A stretch of 64,000 nt of DNA from Oscillospiraceae bacterium (GTDB taxonomy: Bacteria > Bacillota > Clostridia > Oscillospirales > Acutalibacteraceae), in contig SVPP01000008.1 of assembly GCA_015065765.1 (NCBI GenBank), forward strand, positions 1 to 64,000, in the 5' to 3' direction. The translations under genes were made by a program, and so were the position numbers. How positions within the stretch are numbered: the first letter of the stretch is position 1; every line of letters starts with the position of its first letter. This document shows positions 43,328 to 51,308 of the stretch, piece after piece. The notes beneath the pieces were generated by a model. It was not told the DNA's origin. It was given only the letters and a program-made list of their open reading frames with translations, and made no database searches.

Positions 43328-44219
43328 TGGAATACCCACAACTGAATATTCCGCGATTGCTCTGGGAAACTTCGACGGCTTGCATGCAGGTCACAGAAGT
43401 GTTCTGAAAAAAGCGTATAACTATAGCCTTGACAAAAACGTCAGGGCTATTGCCCTTATTTTTAATGTGCACCCGAAAACCTATTTCGGCAAAAGGATAG
43501 GGCTTCTCATGACAGAAAAAGATAAAAAATATCAGATTGAGAAGCTGGGGCTCAGGACTGAAACAATTTCTTTTGAAGAAGTTCGTGACTTTTCCGCTGA
43601 GGATTTTGTCGTAAAAATATTAAAAGAAAAATTTCATGCAAAAGCAGTTTTCTGCGGATTTAATTATCACTTCGGCAAAGGTGGAACGGCTGATGCAAAG
43701 GAGCTTGAAAGACTTTGTTCTGAGAATGGCATTGAGGTTTATGTTAATGAAGAAACCTTTGTTGACGGTGAAAAAGTAAATTCAAGCAGACTCAGGGAGC
43801 TTCTCAGTAAAGGTGATGTGGAAAAGGCTAACAAGCTGATGACACAGAATTTTTCATATTTCTTTGAGGTTGTTCATGGACAGAAGAGAGGAAGGTCAAT
43901 GGGTTTCCCTACTGCTAATCAGTATTTTCCTCCTGAACTTGTTCTACCGAAATTCGGAGTATATGTTTCAAGCACTGAGATAGACGGAAAAATATATAAA
44001 TCTTTTACTAACATCGGATCTCGCCCCACATTCCCGGAAGATGATGTGAGAAGCGAAACTCATATTTTCGACTTTGACGGAGATTTATACGGAAAAGAAA
44101 TCAGAGTCAGCCTCCATAAATTTATCCGCGAAGAAATAAAATTTTCTTCACCGGAAGAACTTGTAAAACAATTATCACAAGATAAAAAAACTGCTGAAGA
44201 GTTCTTCTCAGCAGAATGA
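43317..44219 (+). CDS. ribF: bifunctional riboflavin kinase/FAD synthetase
   Basis: 300 aa. The N-terminal nucleotidyltransferase domain (ALGNFDGLHAGHRSVL, FCGFNYHFGKGG) makes FAD from FMN; the C-terminal kinase domain (GRSMGFPTANQYFPPE, TNIGSRPTF) makes FMN from riboflavin. The start overlaps truB by 11 bp. Last gene of the operon; transcription ends at the terminator inside the hairpin element downstream. No FMN riboswitch is near. Confidence 0.96.
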   Translation: MKNNGIPTTEYSAIALGNFDGLHAGHRSVLKKAYNYSLDKNVRAIALIFNVHPKTYFGKRIGLLMTEKDKKYQIEKLGLRTETISFEEVRDFSAEDFVVKILKEKFHAKAVFCGFNYHFGKGGTADAKELERLCSENGIEVYVNEETFVDGEKVNSSRLRELLSKGDVEKANKLMTQNFSYFFEVVHGQKRGRSMGFPTANQYFPPELVLPKFGVYVSSTEIDGKIYKSFTNIGSRPTFPEDDVRSETHIFDFDGDLYGKEIRVSLHKFIREEIKFSSPEELVKQLSQDKKTAEEFFSAE

Positions 44220-44240
44220 TAATAAAAAGACCATCTGAGT

Positions 44241-44437
44241 ATGCCGAGCGTTCATAAGGACACTCGGCAGTTTTATTCGCCATACGGCGAGTGATATTGC
44301 TTCGCAGTTTTATTGTGCTTTGAACAGTGTTATTGTCCTTCGGACAGTTTTATGCGAATAAAATAACACTGAAGCCGTAAGGCTTCAATATCACTTTTGA
44401 TTTATCAAAAATATCACTGCAAATTTTAATTTGCAAT
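44241..44437. repeat. palindromic array of small hairpins with GTGATATT/AATATCAC spacers
   Basis: At least eight small hairpins (for example CGCC-ATAC-GGCG, GTCC-TTC-GGAC, GAAGCC-GTAA-GGCTTC, TTTTGAT-TT-ATCAAAA, GCAAATT-TTA-ATTTGC) are separated by an 8-9 nt spacer. In the left half the spacer reads GTGATATT or GTTTTATT; in the right half it is the reverse complement AATATCAC or AATAACAC. The array is therefore palindromic at two scales. Confidence 0.8.
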
Positions 44438-44506
44438 ATCACTCATACATACCGAAAAAAGAATTTGTTTTTCTGCATGGTTGCTTTGACGTATATAACC
44501 CACTAT

Positions 44507-44538
44507 GACACTTTCAGCTTGAAAGTGTCTGTTTTTTT
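44507..44538 (+). terminator. terminator for the rimP-ribF operon
   Basis: 10-bp stem GACACTTTCA / TGAAAGTGTC, 3-nt loop, then TGTTTTTTT. Confidence 0.88.
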
Positions 44539-44540
44539 AT

Positions 44541-44579
44541 AAAAAAATTGTGAGACACCTTATAAAAAGTGTCTCACAA
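44541..44579 (-). terminator. terminator for the dusB-lacZ-esterase run
   Basis: 11-bp stem TTGTGAGACAC / GTGTCTCACAA, preceded on the plus strand by A7 (T7 for the minus-strand transcript). Confidence 0.88.
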
Positions 44580-44639
44580 CTGCATAAATATTTATTTCTG
44601 TCCTTAGCAACCCCGCTCATAATCAGATGGTCTTTTAAG

Positions 44640-45638
44640 TTATTGGATTTCTAAAATTTTTCTCAGTGTAGGCTCGATAATATTCGCCATTCTGAGGAAG
44701 CCGAGACTATTGGGATGAACTCCGTCAATTGAACAGAGGTATCTCTCTTCAGGACCGTAGAATTCTTCGCCGTCGATGAAATATACATTTCTGTCACCGT
44801 TTTCTACCGCATTCAGATAAGTCTGTTTTATAACTGCAGTACGTTCATCGTTTTCTTCGGTGTAAACTTCTTTCGGCATCGTCATAATTACGATGGGAAG
44901 ATATGGATGAATTTCTCTGATTCTCCTGAAGAAAGGCTCATGAGTCTTTCTTAAATGCTCAGCATCGGGTGCGTTATGGTCGTAGTCGAAAACAAAGATA
45001 CTCATGTCAAGAGTATTTATGAAATCTGCCATAGGAAGTTCGCCCTTGGCACTGCCTGAGAAACCGAGACAGTAGAAGTCTGCATCAAGTCTGTTTGAAA
45101 GAATCGAAGTGTAAGAATTCTTCACGTTACTGCAGCAGCCACCCTCGGTGATTGATGAGCCATAGTAAACAATAGGCTTATATCTGTAGGGCGTTGGCTC
45201 TTCGATTAACGCATCGTCCTCAATTTCAATCTGAATATCCTCGATTTTTTCGTTTCGTGCAAGGAAGATGGTAACATCTTCCATTTCTTTTTTCTTTGTG
45301 AAAGTAGCCTCAAAGGAGAAAGTCTGCAAATTGTACGGTGTTACTAGTCCTAAAAATTCGGGACATTGTCTGTTTCCTACGAGCACATCAAAGGACTGAC
45401 AACTGAAAACTGACATTCCCGCGTCAGGTCCTAATGTTTTGAATTTTGCTTTCACAGTGAATTTTTCAGAATCTGTTCTGAAACAGAGTCTCGCACCGGG
45501 ACAACGTTTGCCGAAAAATTCAAGTGATGGAACTTTCTCGATAACCTCATCAGGAAGCCTTTCAAGCTTTTGGTTTTTTTCAAAAAGAGGCAGACCGAAA
45601 ATTTTTATCGGATAATCTTTATAACTGAAAACCTTCAT
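44640..45638 (-). CDS. SGNH/GDSL-type carbohydrate esterase with N-terminal beta domain
   Basis: 332 aa. The N-terminal 160 residues form a beta-rich domain; the C-terminal SGNH hydrolase has block I IVYYGSSITEGG (nucleophile Ser), block II GFSGSAKGEL, block III-type DYDHNAPD and block V DGVHPNSLGF with Asp/His. No signal peptide. It is probably a cytoplasmic deacetylase for sugars imported and cut by the adjacent beta-galactosidase, whose stop is 14 bp upstream. The substrate is inferred from linkage only. Confidence 0.88.
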   Translation of the reverse strand: MKVFSYKDYPIKIFGLPLFEKNQKLERLPDEVIEKVPSLEFFGKRCPGARLCFRTDSEKFTVKAKFKTLGPDAGMSVFSCQSFDVLVGNRQCPEFLGLVTPYNLQTFSFEATFTKKKEMEDVTIFLARNEKIEDIQIEIEDDALIEEPTPYRYKPIVYYGSSITEGGCCSNVKNSYTSILSNRLDADFYCLGFSGSAKGELPMADFINTLDMSIFVFDYDHNAPDAEHLRKTHEPFFRRIREIHPYLPIVIMTMPKEVYTEENDERTAVIKQTYLNAVENGDRNVYFIDGEEFYGPEERYLCSIDGVHPNSLGFLRMANIIEPTLRKILEIQ

Positions 45639-45652
45639 GTTTTTTCTCCCGT

Positions 45653-48652
45653 TTACATTTCAAATGGATTATCCTGTGATTTATCAAAGGGTGAAATTTT
45701 AAATGAGAGTTTAAGTTCATTATCGTCCCAGAAACGCTCAGGCTCATATGTTTTATAGTAATCTGATTTACTGCCGAGAATGTCATGACGAAGGTCAATA
45801 TTCACAACCGTTTCGCTCAGAGGCTCAAGCTCGTCATCGTGAAGAGTTTTCTCAAGCATTTCACTTGTAAAGTGCATTGCATTAAATGAGAAGTTGTCTT
45901 CAGTAGTGAAGATAAGGCCCTTGCCGTCAGAATCAGTTACTGCACCGAAAATTGATTCATAGTGAGCTGAGTTTTCAATAGGTCTGATGTAAGGAACAAA
46001 GTTTTCGCTGACAGTTGATGAAAAGTGAGCTTTTCTGCAAGCCTTGTGTCTGTCAGGATATGATTCTGTAGGACCAAAGCCGAAGTATTCCATGTTTTCC
46101 ATACCGTCGGTCAGCATGAATTCCAAGCCGAAGCGAGCAAGCTGGGGAGCGGATTCGCGTTTCTTTGCATCTACAGAAATTTTAACTGCACCGTCACCAG
46201 TGAAAGTGAATTTCATATCGCCTCTGATTACGGGAACAACGCTTGCGCCGCCAAGTGAGAAGCAGACATCAATTGTGACGCTGTTATCATTTGTGCTGAC
46301 AACTGAAGAATAAGTCTTCTGTCTTGCTATTTCCATTGATGCTGACTTTCTTTCGTCAGCAAGACCGCCTTGGTTGTAGCCGTGAGCTTTCCATATCTGG
46401 ATTTTTTCAGGACTTGCAAGCAATTCCTTGCCATTTGCAACTATAGATGCAAGTCTGCCGTATGATTTATCAAAGGTGTAAACTGCTTTGTCGGTAGAAA
46501 TTTTCACAAAGCGTCTGCCTTCTTCAACTTCAGGTGCAGAAGATGCATTTGTCTTTATCTTTCTTTCAAATGAAAGTTCAACCTGACAGAAACCGATTTC
46601 GTAATCTTTTTCGCACCAATAAGTTTTTTCTTTCATGTTGCAGAAAATGTTGAGCATTGAAATTCCGTCAAAGTCCTTTTCCTCGAAGAGAGTGAATTCT
46701 TTTTCTCCTCTGGGTGCAATATCCGTATCGGAAATTTCGCCGCTGAGAATTACTTTGCCGTCTTTTTCGATGTTCCATGTGAAGTAAACATCACCGAGAG
46801 TTGTGAAAAATCTCTTGTTGAAAATCTTGATTTTGCCGTTTTCATACGTGATTCTGAAAGGCTCGTAAGCCTTTTTCATTTCAAAGTAGCCGGGACGAAG
46901 GCTTCTGTCCGGGAACACAAGACCGTCGATGCAGCAGATGTTATCGTTAGGAATGTTGCCGAAGTCACTGCCGTAACGGTAGCCGATTTCCTTGTTTTTA
47001 CCTTTGACTGCAACTGCATGGTCAGTCATTTCCCAGATGCACATACCGCAAAGCTCGTCATACTGCTCCATAAGGTCAACGTGAGCATGAATGTCACCTG
47101 TAGTCATCGAGCAGACATATTCGCAGAAATAGAAGGGCTTCGGAATATTTTCCTGTTCAAGATAATTCTTTGTATATTCAAGAGGAGCATACATGCGGCT
47201 TTCAACATCAGAAATATCTCTGAAATCTTCACCTTCGGGAACAGCCTTGAATTCAAGGTGAGCATTCTCGTAGTGGATGATTGCTCTGGGCTCTCTTGAT
47301 TTGATATATTTGTTCATTGCTCTGTGATTCTTACCGCAGCCTGATTCGTTACCGAGAGACCACATAACAACGCATCCGTGGTTTTTGTCTCTTTCAAAAA
47401 GACGTTTTGCACGGTCCACATATGCTTCTTCCCATTCGTCAACTGTAGAGAGCATTGACCATCTCATCCAGTCCCAGTCGTTGCGGTACTCAAAGCCCAT
47501 ACCGTGGGTTTCAATATCAGCTTCGTCAATTACCATAAAGCCCATTTCATCGCAGTATTCAAGGAATCTGGGGTCATTGGGATAGTGTGATGTTCTGATG
47601 CAGTTACAGCTTGCACGCTTGAGAATGTAAAGATCCTCTTTCATGTGTTCTACAGGTGTTGCGTGACCGAGAACAGGATGACTGTCGTGACGGTTGATTC
47701 CGTAGAGCTTGATTTTCTCGTTGTTGAGATACATTATTGCATTTTTGATTTCAAGTCTCTTAAGACCAATTGAGAAGGGGATAACCTCGTCACCGTCAAG
47801 AATGAGAAGCTTGTAAAGCTCAGGTTTTTCAGCATTCCATAAAACGGGATTTTCAAGTGTGATTACTTCATCTGAACTGCCTGTAAGAATTTCTTCGCCT
47901 TCGGGTGAAAGAAGCACAAAATCAACTTTTTTATCAGTTTCGATTCTGATTTCAGCCTTTTTAAGGTCTTCTGAAACGTCACTTCTCAGGTATACATCTT
48001 TAATGTGGTTTTCCTGTCTTGCAAGGAGATAAACTTCTCTGAAAATACCTGAAAGGCGGAAGTAGTCCTGGTCTTCAAGATAACTTCCGTCACACCATTT
48101 TACAACAAGAACGTCAAATTTGTTTTTGCCCGCTTTGAGATATTCTGTAACATCGATTTCGCTTGTGCAGTGGCTTACCTGACTGTAAGCGACAAATTTA
48201 TCGTTTACAAAAAGGTAGAAGCATGAGTCCACGCCCTCAAAGTTTATGTAAACTTTTTTACCTGCAAAATTTTCGGGCACGATTACATCTCTTGAATAAA
48301 GTGCACAGGGATTTTCATCGGGGACATGAGGCATGTCAAGAGGATAGGGGTAGTTTGAGTTAAGATATTGAGGTGCATCATAGCCTTTTTCCACACAGTT
48401 CTGCCAGCTTGAGGGAACAAGCATTTTCTCCTTGAAGGGGAGAGACAGAAAATCGTCCTCTAAATCTTCAAAGCTCTCATAGAATCTGAAATTCCAGTTT
48501 CCGCAGAGATTGAGAAGATACTTTGACTCGTTCCTTTCGTTTTTAAGTGCTTTTTCTTTTGATTCGTAAGGAATGAAATATGCTCTCGGCTCTTCACAGC
48601 CTACATGCAGAAAATCATGGTCCTTGTGATAACTTTTAAATTCCAATTTCAT
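45653..48652 (-). CDS. lacZ: GH2 beta-galactosidase
   Basis: 999 aa with the five-domain LacZ plan: N-terminal jelly roll (LLNLCGNWNFRFYES, VPSSWQ), Ig-like domain, TIM barrel with RHDSHP, acid/base Glu in VVMWSLGNESG and nucleophile Glu in FYFCEYVCSM, then a C-terminal Bgal_small domain (KDLIFTTEDNFSFNAM-like). No signal peptide, so it hydrolyses imported beta-galactosides. ATG at 48652; the preceding GTG at 48655 also fits the frame and lies 2 bp after the dusB stop, so translation is coupled. Confidence 0.95.
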   Translation of the reverse strand: MKLEFKSYHKDHDFLHVGCEEPRAYFIPYESKEKALKNERNESKYLLNLCGNWNFRFYESFEDLEDDFLSLPFKEKMLVPSSWQNCVEKGYDAPQYLNSNYPYPLDMPHVPDENPCALYSRDVIVPENFAGKKVYINFEGVDSCFYLFVNDKFVAYSQVSHCTSEIDVTEYLKAGKNKFDVLVVKWCDGSYLEDQDYFRLSGIFREVYLLARQENHIKDVYLRSDVSEDLKKAEIRIETDKKVDFVLLSPEGEEILTGSSDEVITLENPVLWNAEKPELYKLLILDGDEVIPFSIGLKRLEIKNAIMYLNNEKIKLYGINRHDSHPVLGHATPVEHMKEDLYILKRASCNCIRTSHYPNDPRFLEYCDEMGFMVIDEADIETHGMGFEYRNDWDWMRWSMLSTVDEWEEAYVDRAKRLFERDKNHGCVVMWSLGNESGCGKNHRAMNKYIKSREPRAIIHYENAHLEFKAVPEGEDFRDISDVESRMYAPLEYTKNYLEQENIPKPFYFCEYVCSMTTGDIHAHVDLMEQYDELCGMCIWEMTDHAVAVKGKNKEIGYRYGSDFGNIPNDNICCIDGLVFPDRSLRPGYFEMKKAYEPFRITYENGKIKIFNKRFFTTLGDVYFTWNIEKDGKVILSGEISDTDIAPRGEKEFTLFEEKDFDGISMLNIFCNMKEKTYWCEKDYEIGFCQVELSFERKIKTNASSAPEVEEGRRFVKISTDKAVYTFDKSYGRLASIVANGKELLASPEKIQIWKAHGYNQGGLADERKSASMEIARQKTYSSVVSTNDNSVTIDVCFSLGGASVVPVIRGDMKFTFTGDGAVKISVDAKKRESAPQLARFGLEFMLTDGMENMEYFGFGPTESYPDRHKACRKAHFSSTVSENFVPYIRPIENSAHYESIFGAVTDSDGKGLIFTTEDNFSFNAMHFTSEMLEKTLHDDELEPLSETVVNIDLRHDILGSKSDYYKTYEPERFWDDNELKLSFKISPFDKSQDNPFEM

Positions 48653-48657
48653 CACCC

Positions 48658-49677
48658 TTATCTGTTAAGATTGTTAAAGCAAAATTTATCGAACTCATCT
48701 GTGTCACCGAAGCCGGAAAAGCTCCCTGTGATTTTGTCAATGAGCTCTTCTAAATCGGAGAAGGTGTTTATTTTCCCGATTTCTGCTCTGTATTTTGCTG
48801 CACCGCGTATGCCTTTTACATACCATGCAGCGTGTTTTCTCGCTTCACGCATAGCGATATATTCGCCTTTGTATTCGATAAGTTTTGAAATGTGCTTTTT
48901 AAGCACGTTCATTCTCTCATCAATTGATGGTTCGGAAAGTGTTTCTCCGGTTTCAAAAAAGTGGTTAATTTCTCTGAAAACCCAAGGCTTTCCTAAAGCT
49001 CCTCTGCCTACCATAACGCCGTCACAGCCTGTTTTTTCAATCATGCTCAGTGCAGAGCGTGCATCTGTCACATCTCCGTTTCCGATAACAGGAATTGAGA
49101 CTGATTCTTTTACCTGCTTTATAATATCGTAGTTAATACCGGGTGAATACATCTGCACCTTTGTTCTGCCGTGAACGGTAATCATGGAAGCACCGTTCTG
49201 CTCGCAGATTTTTGCAAGTTCAGGAGCGTTCAGTGAATTTTCATCCCAGCCTGTTCGCATTTTTACCGTTACGGGTACTGTAGATGCTTTAACTACCGCC
49301 TTTACAATTTCACCTGCAAGTTCAGGATTTTTCATCAGAGCACTTCCGCAGCCGTTTGATGAAACTTTAGGAGCGGGACAGCCCATGTTGATATCGATAA
49401 AATCAGGTTTATAGGATAGTGCCTCTTCTGCTGCCTTTGCCATAACAAGGGGATTATCGCCGAAAAGCTGTGATGCGGCCGGTCTTTCTTCGTCAGAAAT
49501 TGAAAGAAGCTGACCTGATTTTCTGTCACCCATGCTCACACCCTTTGAAGATGTAAGCTCACCTACAACAAAAGCTGCACCATATGAAGAACAAAGCTCT
49601 CTGAAAGCCCTGTCTGCAGCTCCTGCCATAGGAGCTAAAGATGCTTTTTTATTTATTTCAAGATTGCCGATTTTCAT
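48658..49677 (-). CDS. dusB: tRNA-dihydrouridine synthase DusB
   Basis: 339 aa, FMN-dependent TIM barrel: ASLAPMAGAADRAFR, QLFGDNP, DINMGCPAPKV (catalytic Cys), TVKMRTGWDE, HGRTKVQMYSP, GNGDVTDARSAL and VMVGRGALGKPW. It reduces uridines in the tRNA D-loop. SD AGGAGT. First gene of the run dusB-lacZ-esterase. Confidence 0.95.
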   Translation of the reverse strand: MKIGNLEINKKASLAPMAGAADRAFRELCSSYGAAFVVGELTSSKGVSMGDRKSGQLLSISDEERPAASQLFGDNPLVMAKAAEEALSYKPDFIDINMGCPAPKVSSNGCGSALMKNPELAGEIVKAVVKASTVPVTVKMRTGWDENSLNAPELAKICEQNGASMITVHGRTKVQMYSPGINYDIIKQVKESVSIPVIGNGDVTDARSALSMIEKTGCDGVMVGRGALGKPWVFREINHFFETGETLSEPSIDERMNVLKKHISKLIEYKGEYIAMREARKHAAWYVKGIRGAAKYRAEIGKINTFSDLEELIDKITGSFSGFGDTDEFDKFCFNNLNR

Positions 49678-49759
49678 TAAATTTACTCCTAATCAGTAAT
49701 TAAAATAATAATATCATAAAATTGTGGAAAAATATACTGTTTTTCAAAATATTTTTTGT

Positions 49760-49788
49760 TTGACAGGTCTCTTTTATTGTGGTACACT
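49760..49788 (+). promoter_or_regulatory. sigma-A promoter of the flavin reductase gene
   Basis: -35 TTGACA (49760-49765), 17-bp spacer, -10 TACACT (49783-49788). Confidence 0.75.
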
Positions 49789-49816
49789 TCATGTAAGAAA
49801 ACAAGGAGGAAAAATT

Positions 49817-50428
49817 ATGAACGAGGCAGCTCTTTATAAAATAGGATACGGTCTTTTTATTCTCAGTGCAAATGAGGATGGCTTTGATAACGGATGTATA
49901 ATCAATACTGTAACACAGGTTACAAATACACCTAACAGGATTGCTGTAACTGTGAACAAACAGAATAAAACTCACGATATGCTTATGGCGACGGCAAAAT
50001 TCAATGTTACCGTGCTGTCAGAAGATGTTCCTTTTGATGAGTTTAAACATTTTGGTTTTCAGAGCGGTAAGGATGTAAATAAATTTGCTGAAAGTGAAAA
50101 ATACAGAAGAACTGAAAACGGACTTCTTATAGCTCCTGAGTATGCAAATGCATATATTTCAGGCAGTGTTTTTCATTCAATCGACCTTGGAACACACACG
50201 ATGTTTATTGCAGATGTGACTGATGCTGAAGTTTTAAATGATAAGGAATCGGTAACTTATGCGTATTATCATAAAAATATCAAGCCTCAGAATAATGCAA
50301 AACCGCAGGGCAAAGTGGCATACAGATGTAAAATATGCGGATATATTCATGAGGGTGAGCTTCCCGAGGATTTCATCTGTCCTCTCTGCAAGCATCCCGC
50401 ATCGGATTTTGAAAAGATTGGAGATTAA
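49817..50428 (+). CDS. flavin reductase-rubredoxin fusion
   Basis: 203 aa. Residues 1-160 are an FMN-binding flavin reductase-like domain (LYKIGYGLFILSA, NTVTQVTNTPNRIAVTVNK, FNVTVLSED). The C-terminal 35 residues are a short rubredoxin-like iron centre, CKICGY...CPLCKHP. The same plan occurs in clostridial high-molecular-weight rubredoxins that pass electrons to flavodiiron proteins in O2/peroxide defence. The start at 49817 has AAGGAGG upstream, while the frame begins 93 bp earlier in the promoter. It is followed 4 bp later by the S51 peptidase. Confidence 0.9.
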   Translation: MNEAALYKIGYGLFILSANEDGFDNGCIINTVTQVTNTPNRIAVTVNKQNKTHDMLMATAKFNVTVLSEDVPFDEFKHFGFQSGKDVNKFAESEKYRRTENGLLIAPEYANAYISGSVFHSIDLGTHTMFIADVTDAEVLNDKESVTYAYYHKNIKPQNNAKPQGKVAYRCKICGYIHEGELPEDFICPLCKHPASDFEKIGD

Positions 50429-50432
50429 GATA

Positions 50433-51107
50433 ATGGGTAGAATTGTGGCTTCGGGCGGTATCAGTTTCAATGACGAGGAAGGACTTAAGGTTTTTGAGAA
50501 GATTGTAGAACTCTGTCCTGCTGAAAATGCAAAGGTGCTTTATATCCCTACTGCGGGACATGATAATTATGATGATTTTGACGAACTTAAAAGACAGTTT
50601 TCAGACCTTGGATGTAAGGAGTACGATGTGCTCCTTCTTACAGACGAGAACCTTACATATGCGGATATTGAAAAAACAATCATGTGGGCGGATGTTATTT
50701 TTGTCGGTGGCGGTAATCTTAAGTTTCTTATGGATGTGTGGAATAAAACAGGAGCTACAGAAATTCTCAGAAAAGCTTACGAAAAAGGTATAGTTCTTTC
50801 CGGTTCATCTTCAGGCGGTATGTGCTGGTTTGAGCGTGGCTATGACGATTGCGGCGAGAATAATGAGTTCATGTTTATTGATTGCCTGGGTATTATCCCG
50901 GGGTGCAACTGTCCTCATTACAACAGTGAGTACTGGCAGAGATTTGACGAGGCTGTGTCAGAACAGGACCTTGACGGCATAGCGGTTGATAACGATGCTG
51001 CAGTGGTTTTTGTTGATGGTGAAATGAGCGGAGTGCTTGGAGTTCCTGAAAGAGGAATATATAAGCTTTCAAAAGAAAATAATTATAAAAGAGAAAAAAT
51101 ATTCTGA
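50433..51107 (+). CDS. peptidase S51 family protein (dipeptidase E-like)
   Basis: 224 aa. Class-I-glutaminase-like fold with nucleophile Ser in VLSGSSSGGMCWF and the substrate strand GGGNLKFLMDVW. Family members cleave Asp-X dipeptides or act as cyanophycinases; this shorter form is common in Firmicutes and of unclear substrate. ATG at 50433 with GGAG 9 bp upstream; coupled with the flavin reductase. Other in-frame starts upstream lie inside that gene. Confidence 0.88.
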   Translation: MGRIVASGGISFNDEEGLKVFEKIVELCPAENAKVLYIPTAGHDNYDDFDELKRQFSDLGCKEYDVLLLTDENLTYADIEKTIMWADVIFVGGGNLKFLMDVWNKTGATEILRKAYEKGIVLSGSSSGGMCWFERGYDDCGENNEFMFIDCLGIIPGCNCPHYNSEYWQRFDEAVSEQDLDGIAVDNDAAVVFVDGEMSGVLGVPERGIYKLSKENNYKREKIF

Positions 51108-51113
51108 AAAGTA

Positions 51114-51142
51114 TTTACTTTTTAGAAAAATAATGATATAAT
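51114..51142 (+). promoter_or_regulatory. promoter of a candidate small RNA
   Basis: -35 TTTACT (51114-51119), 17-bp spacer, perfect -10 TATAAT (51137-51142). No open frame follows before the terminator. Confidence 0.6.
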
Positions 51143-51148
51143 CACACC

Positions 51149-51290
51149 ACTCCGAAAAACGGAGTATGAGTTCCCACTCATTTTGTAGTGACGGAAGTGC
51201 CTCACTTCTTCCGTCAGTCCTTTGATTATATCCCACAAACTCTCAAAGGGCAGAAAACGCCGACTGTGTACACAGTCGGCGTTAATTTTT
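51149..51290 (+). ncRNA. candidate structured small RNA
   Basis: Predicted start about 7 nt after the -10. It then folds as ACTCCG-A5-CGGAGT, ATGAGT-TCCC-ACTCAT and TGACGGAAG/CTTCCGTCA in series, then ends in a 28-bp perfect palindrome AACGCCGACTGTGTAC... (51256-51283) followed by AATTTTT. TGATTATATC (51223-51232) also matches the promoter -10 region GATATAATCA (51135-51144). No riboswitch, 6S, SRP or tRNA signature was recognised. The 3' palindrome also terminates the S51 gene and the opposing kinase gene. Confidence 0.5.
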
Positions 51291-51308
51291 GTTTGTTGAT
51301 TTTTAAAA

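Larger units (their letters stand above)
44224..44636. repeat. 413-bp element with 19-bp terminal inverted repeats
   Basis: The left end AAAAGACCATCTGAGTATG (44224-44242) is matched by the complement of 44618-44636 with 18 of 19 identities. Inside lie the hairpin array (44241-44437) and two opposed terminators (44507-44579). The element fills the whole 420-bp gap between the convergent genes ribF and the SGNH esterase and holds no open frame of note. Options are a miniature non-autonomous mobile element (MITE-like) or a large folded transcript 3' end. No target-site duplication is obvious beyond the short TAA-type flanks. Confidence 0.7.

Noticed and set aside
44241-44437. CRISPR array in the ribF-esterase gap
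   Set aside because: The repeated part is an 8-9 nt spacer between different hairpins, not a constant 25-40 nt repeat, and the second half is its reverse complement.
51135-51232. tRNA or tRNA-like gene, suggested by the cloverleaf-like closing stem
   Set aside because: No T-loop consensus, no anticodon arm of the right size and no CCA or discriminator position.
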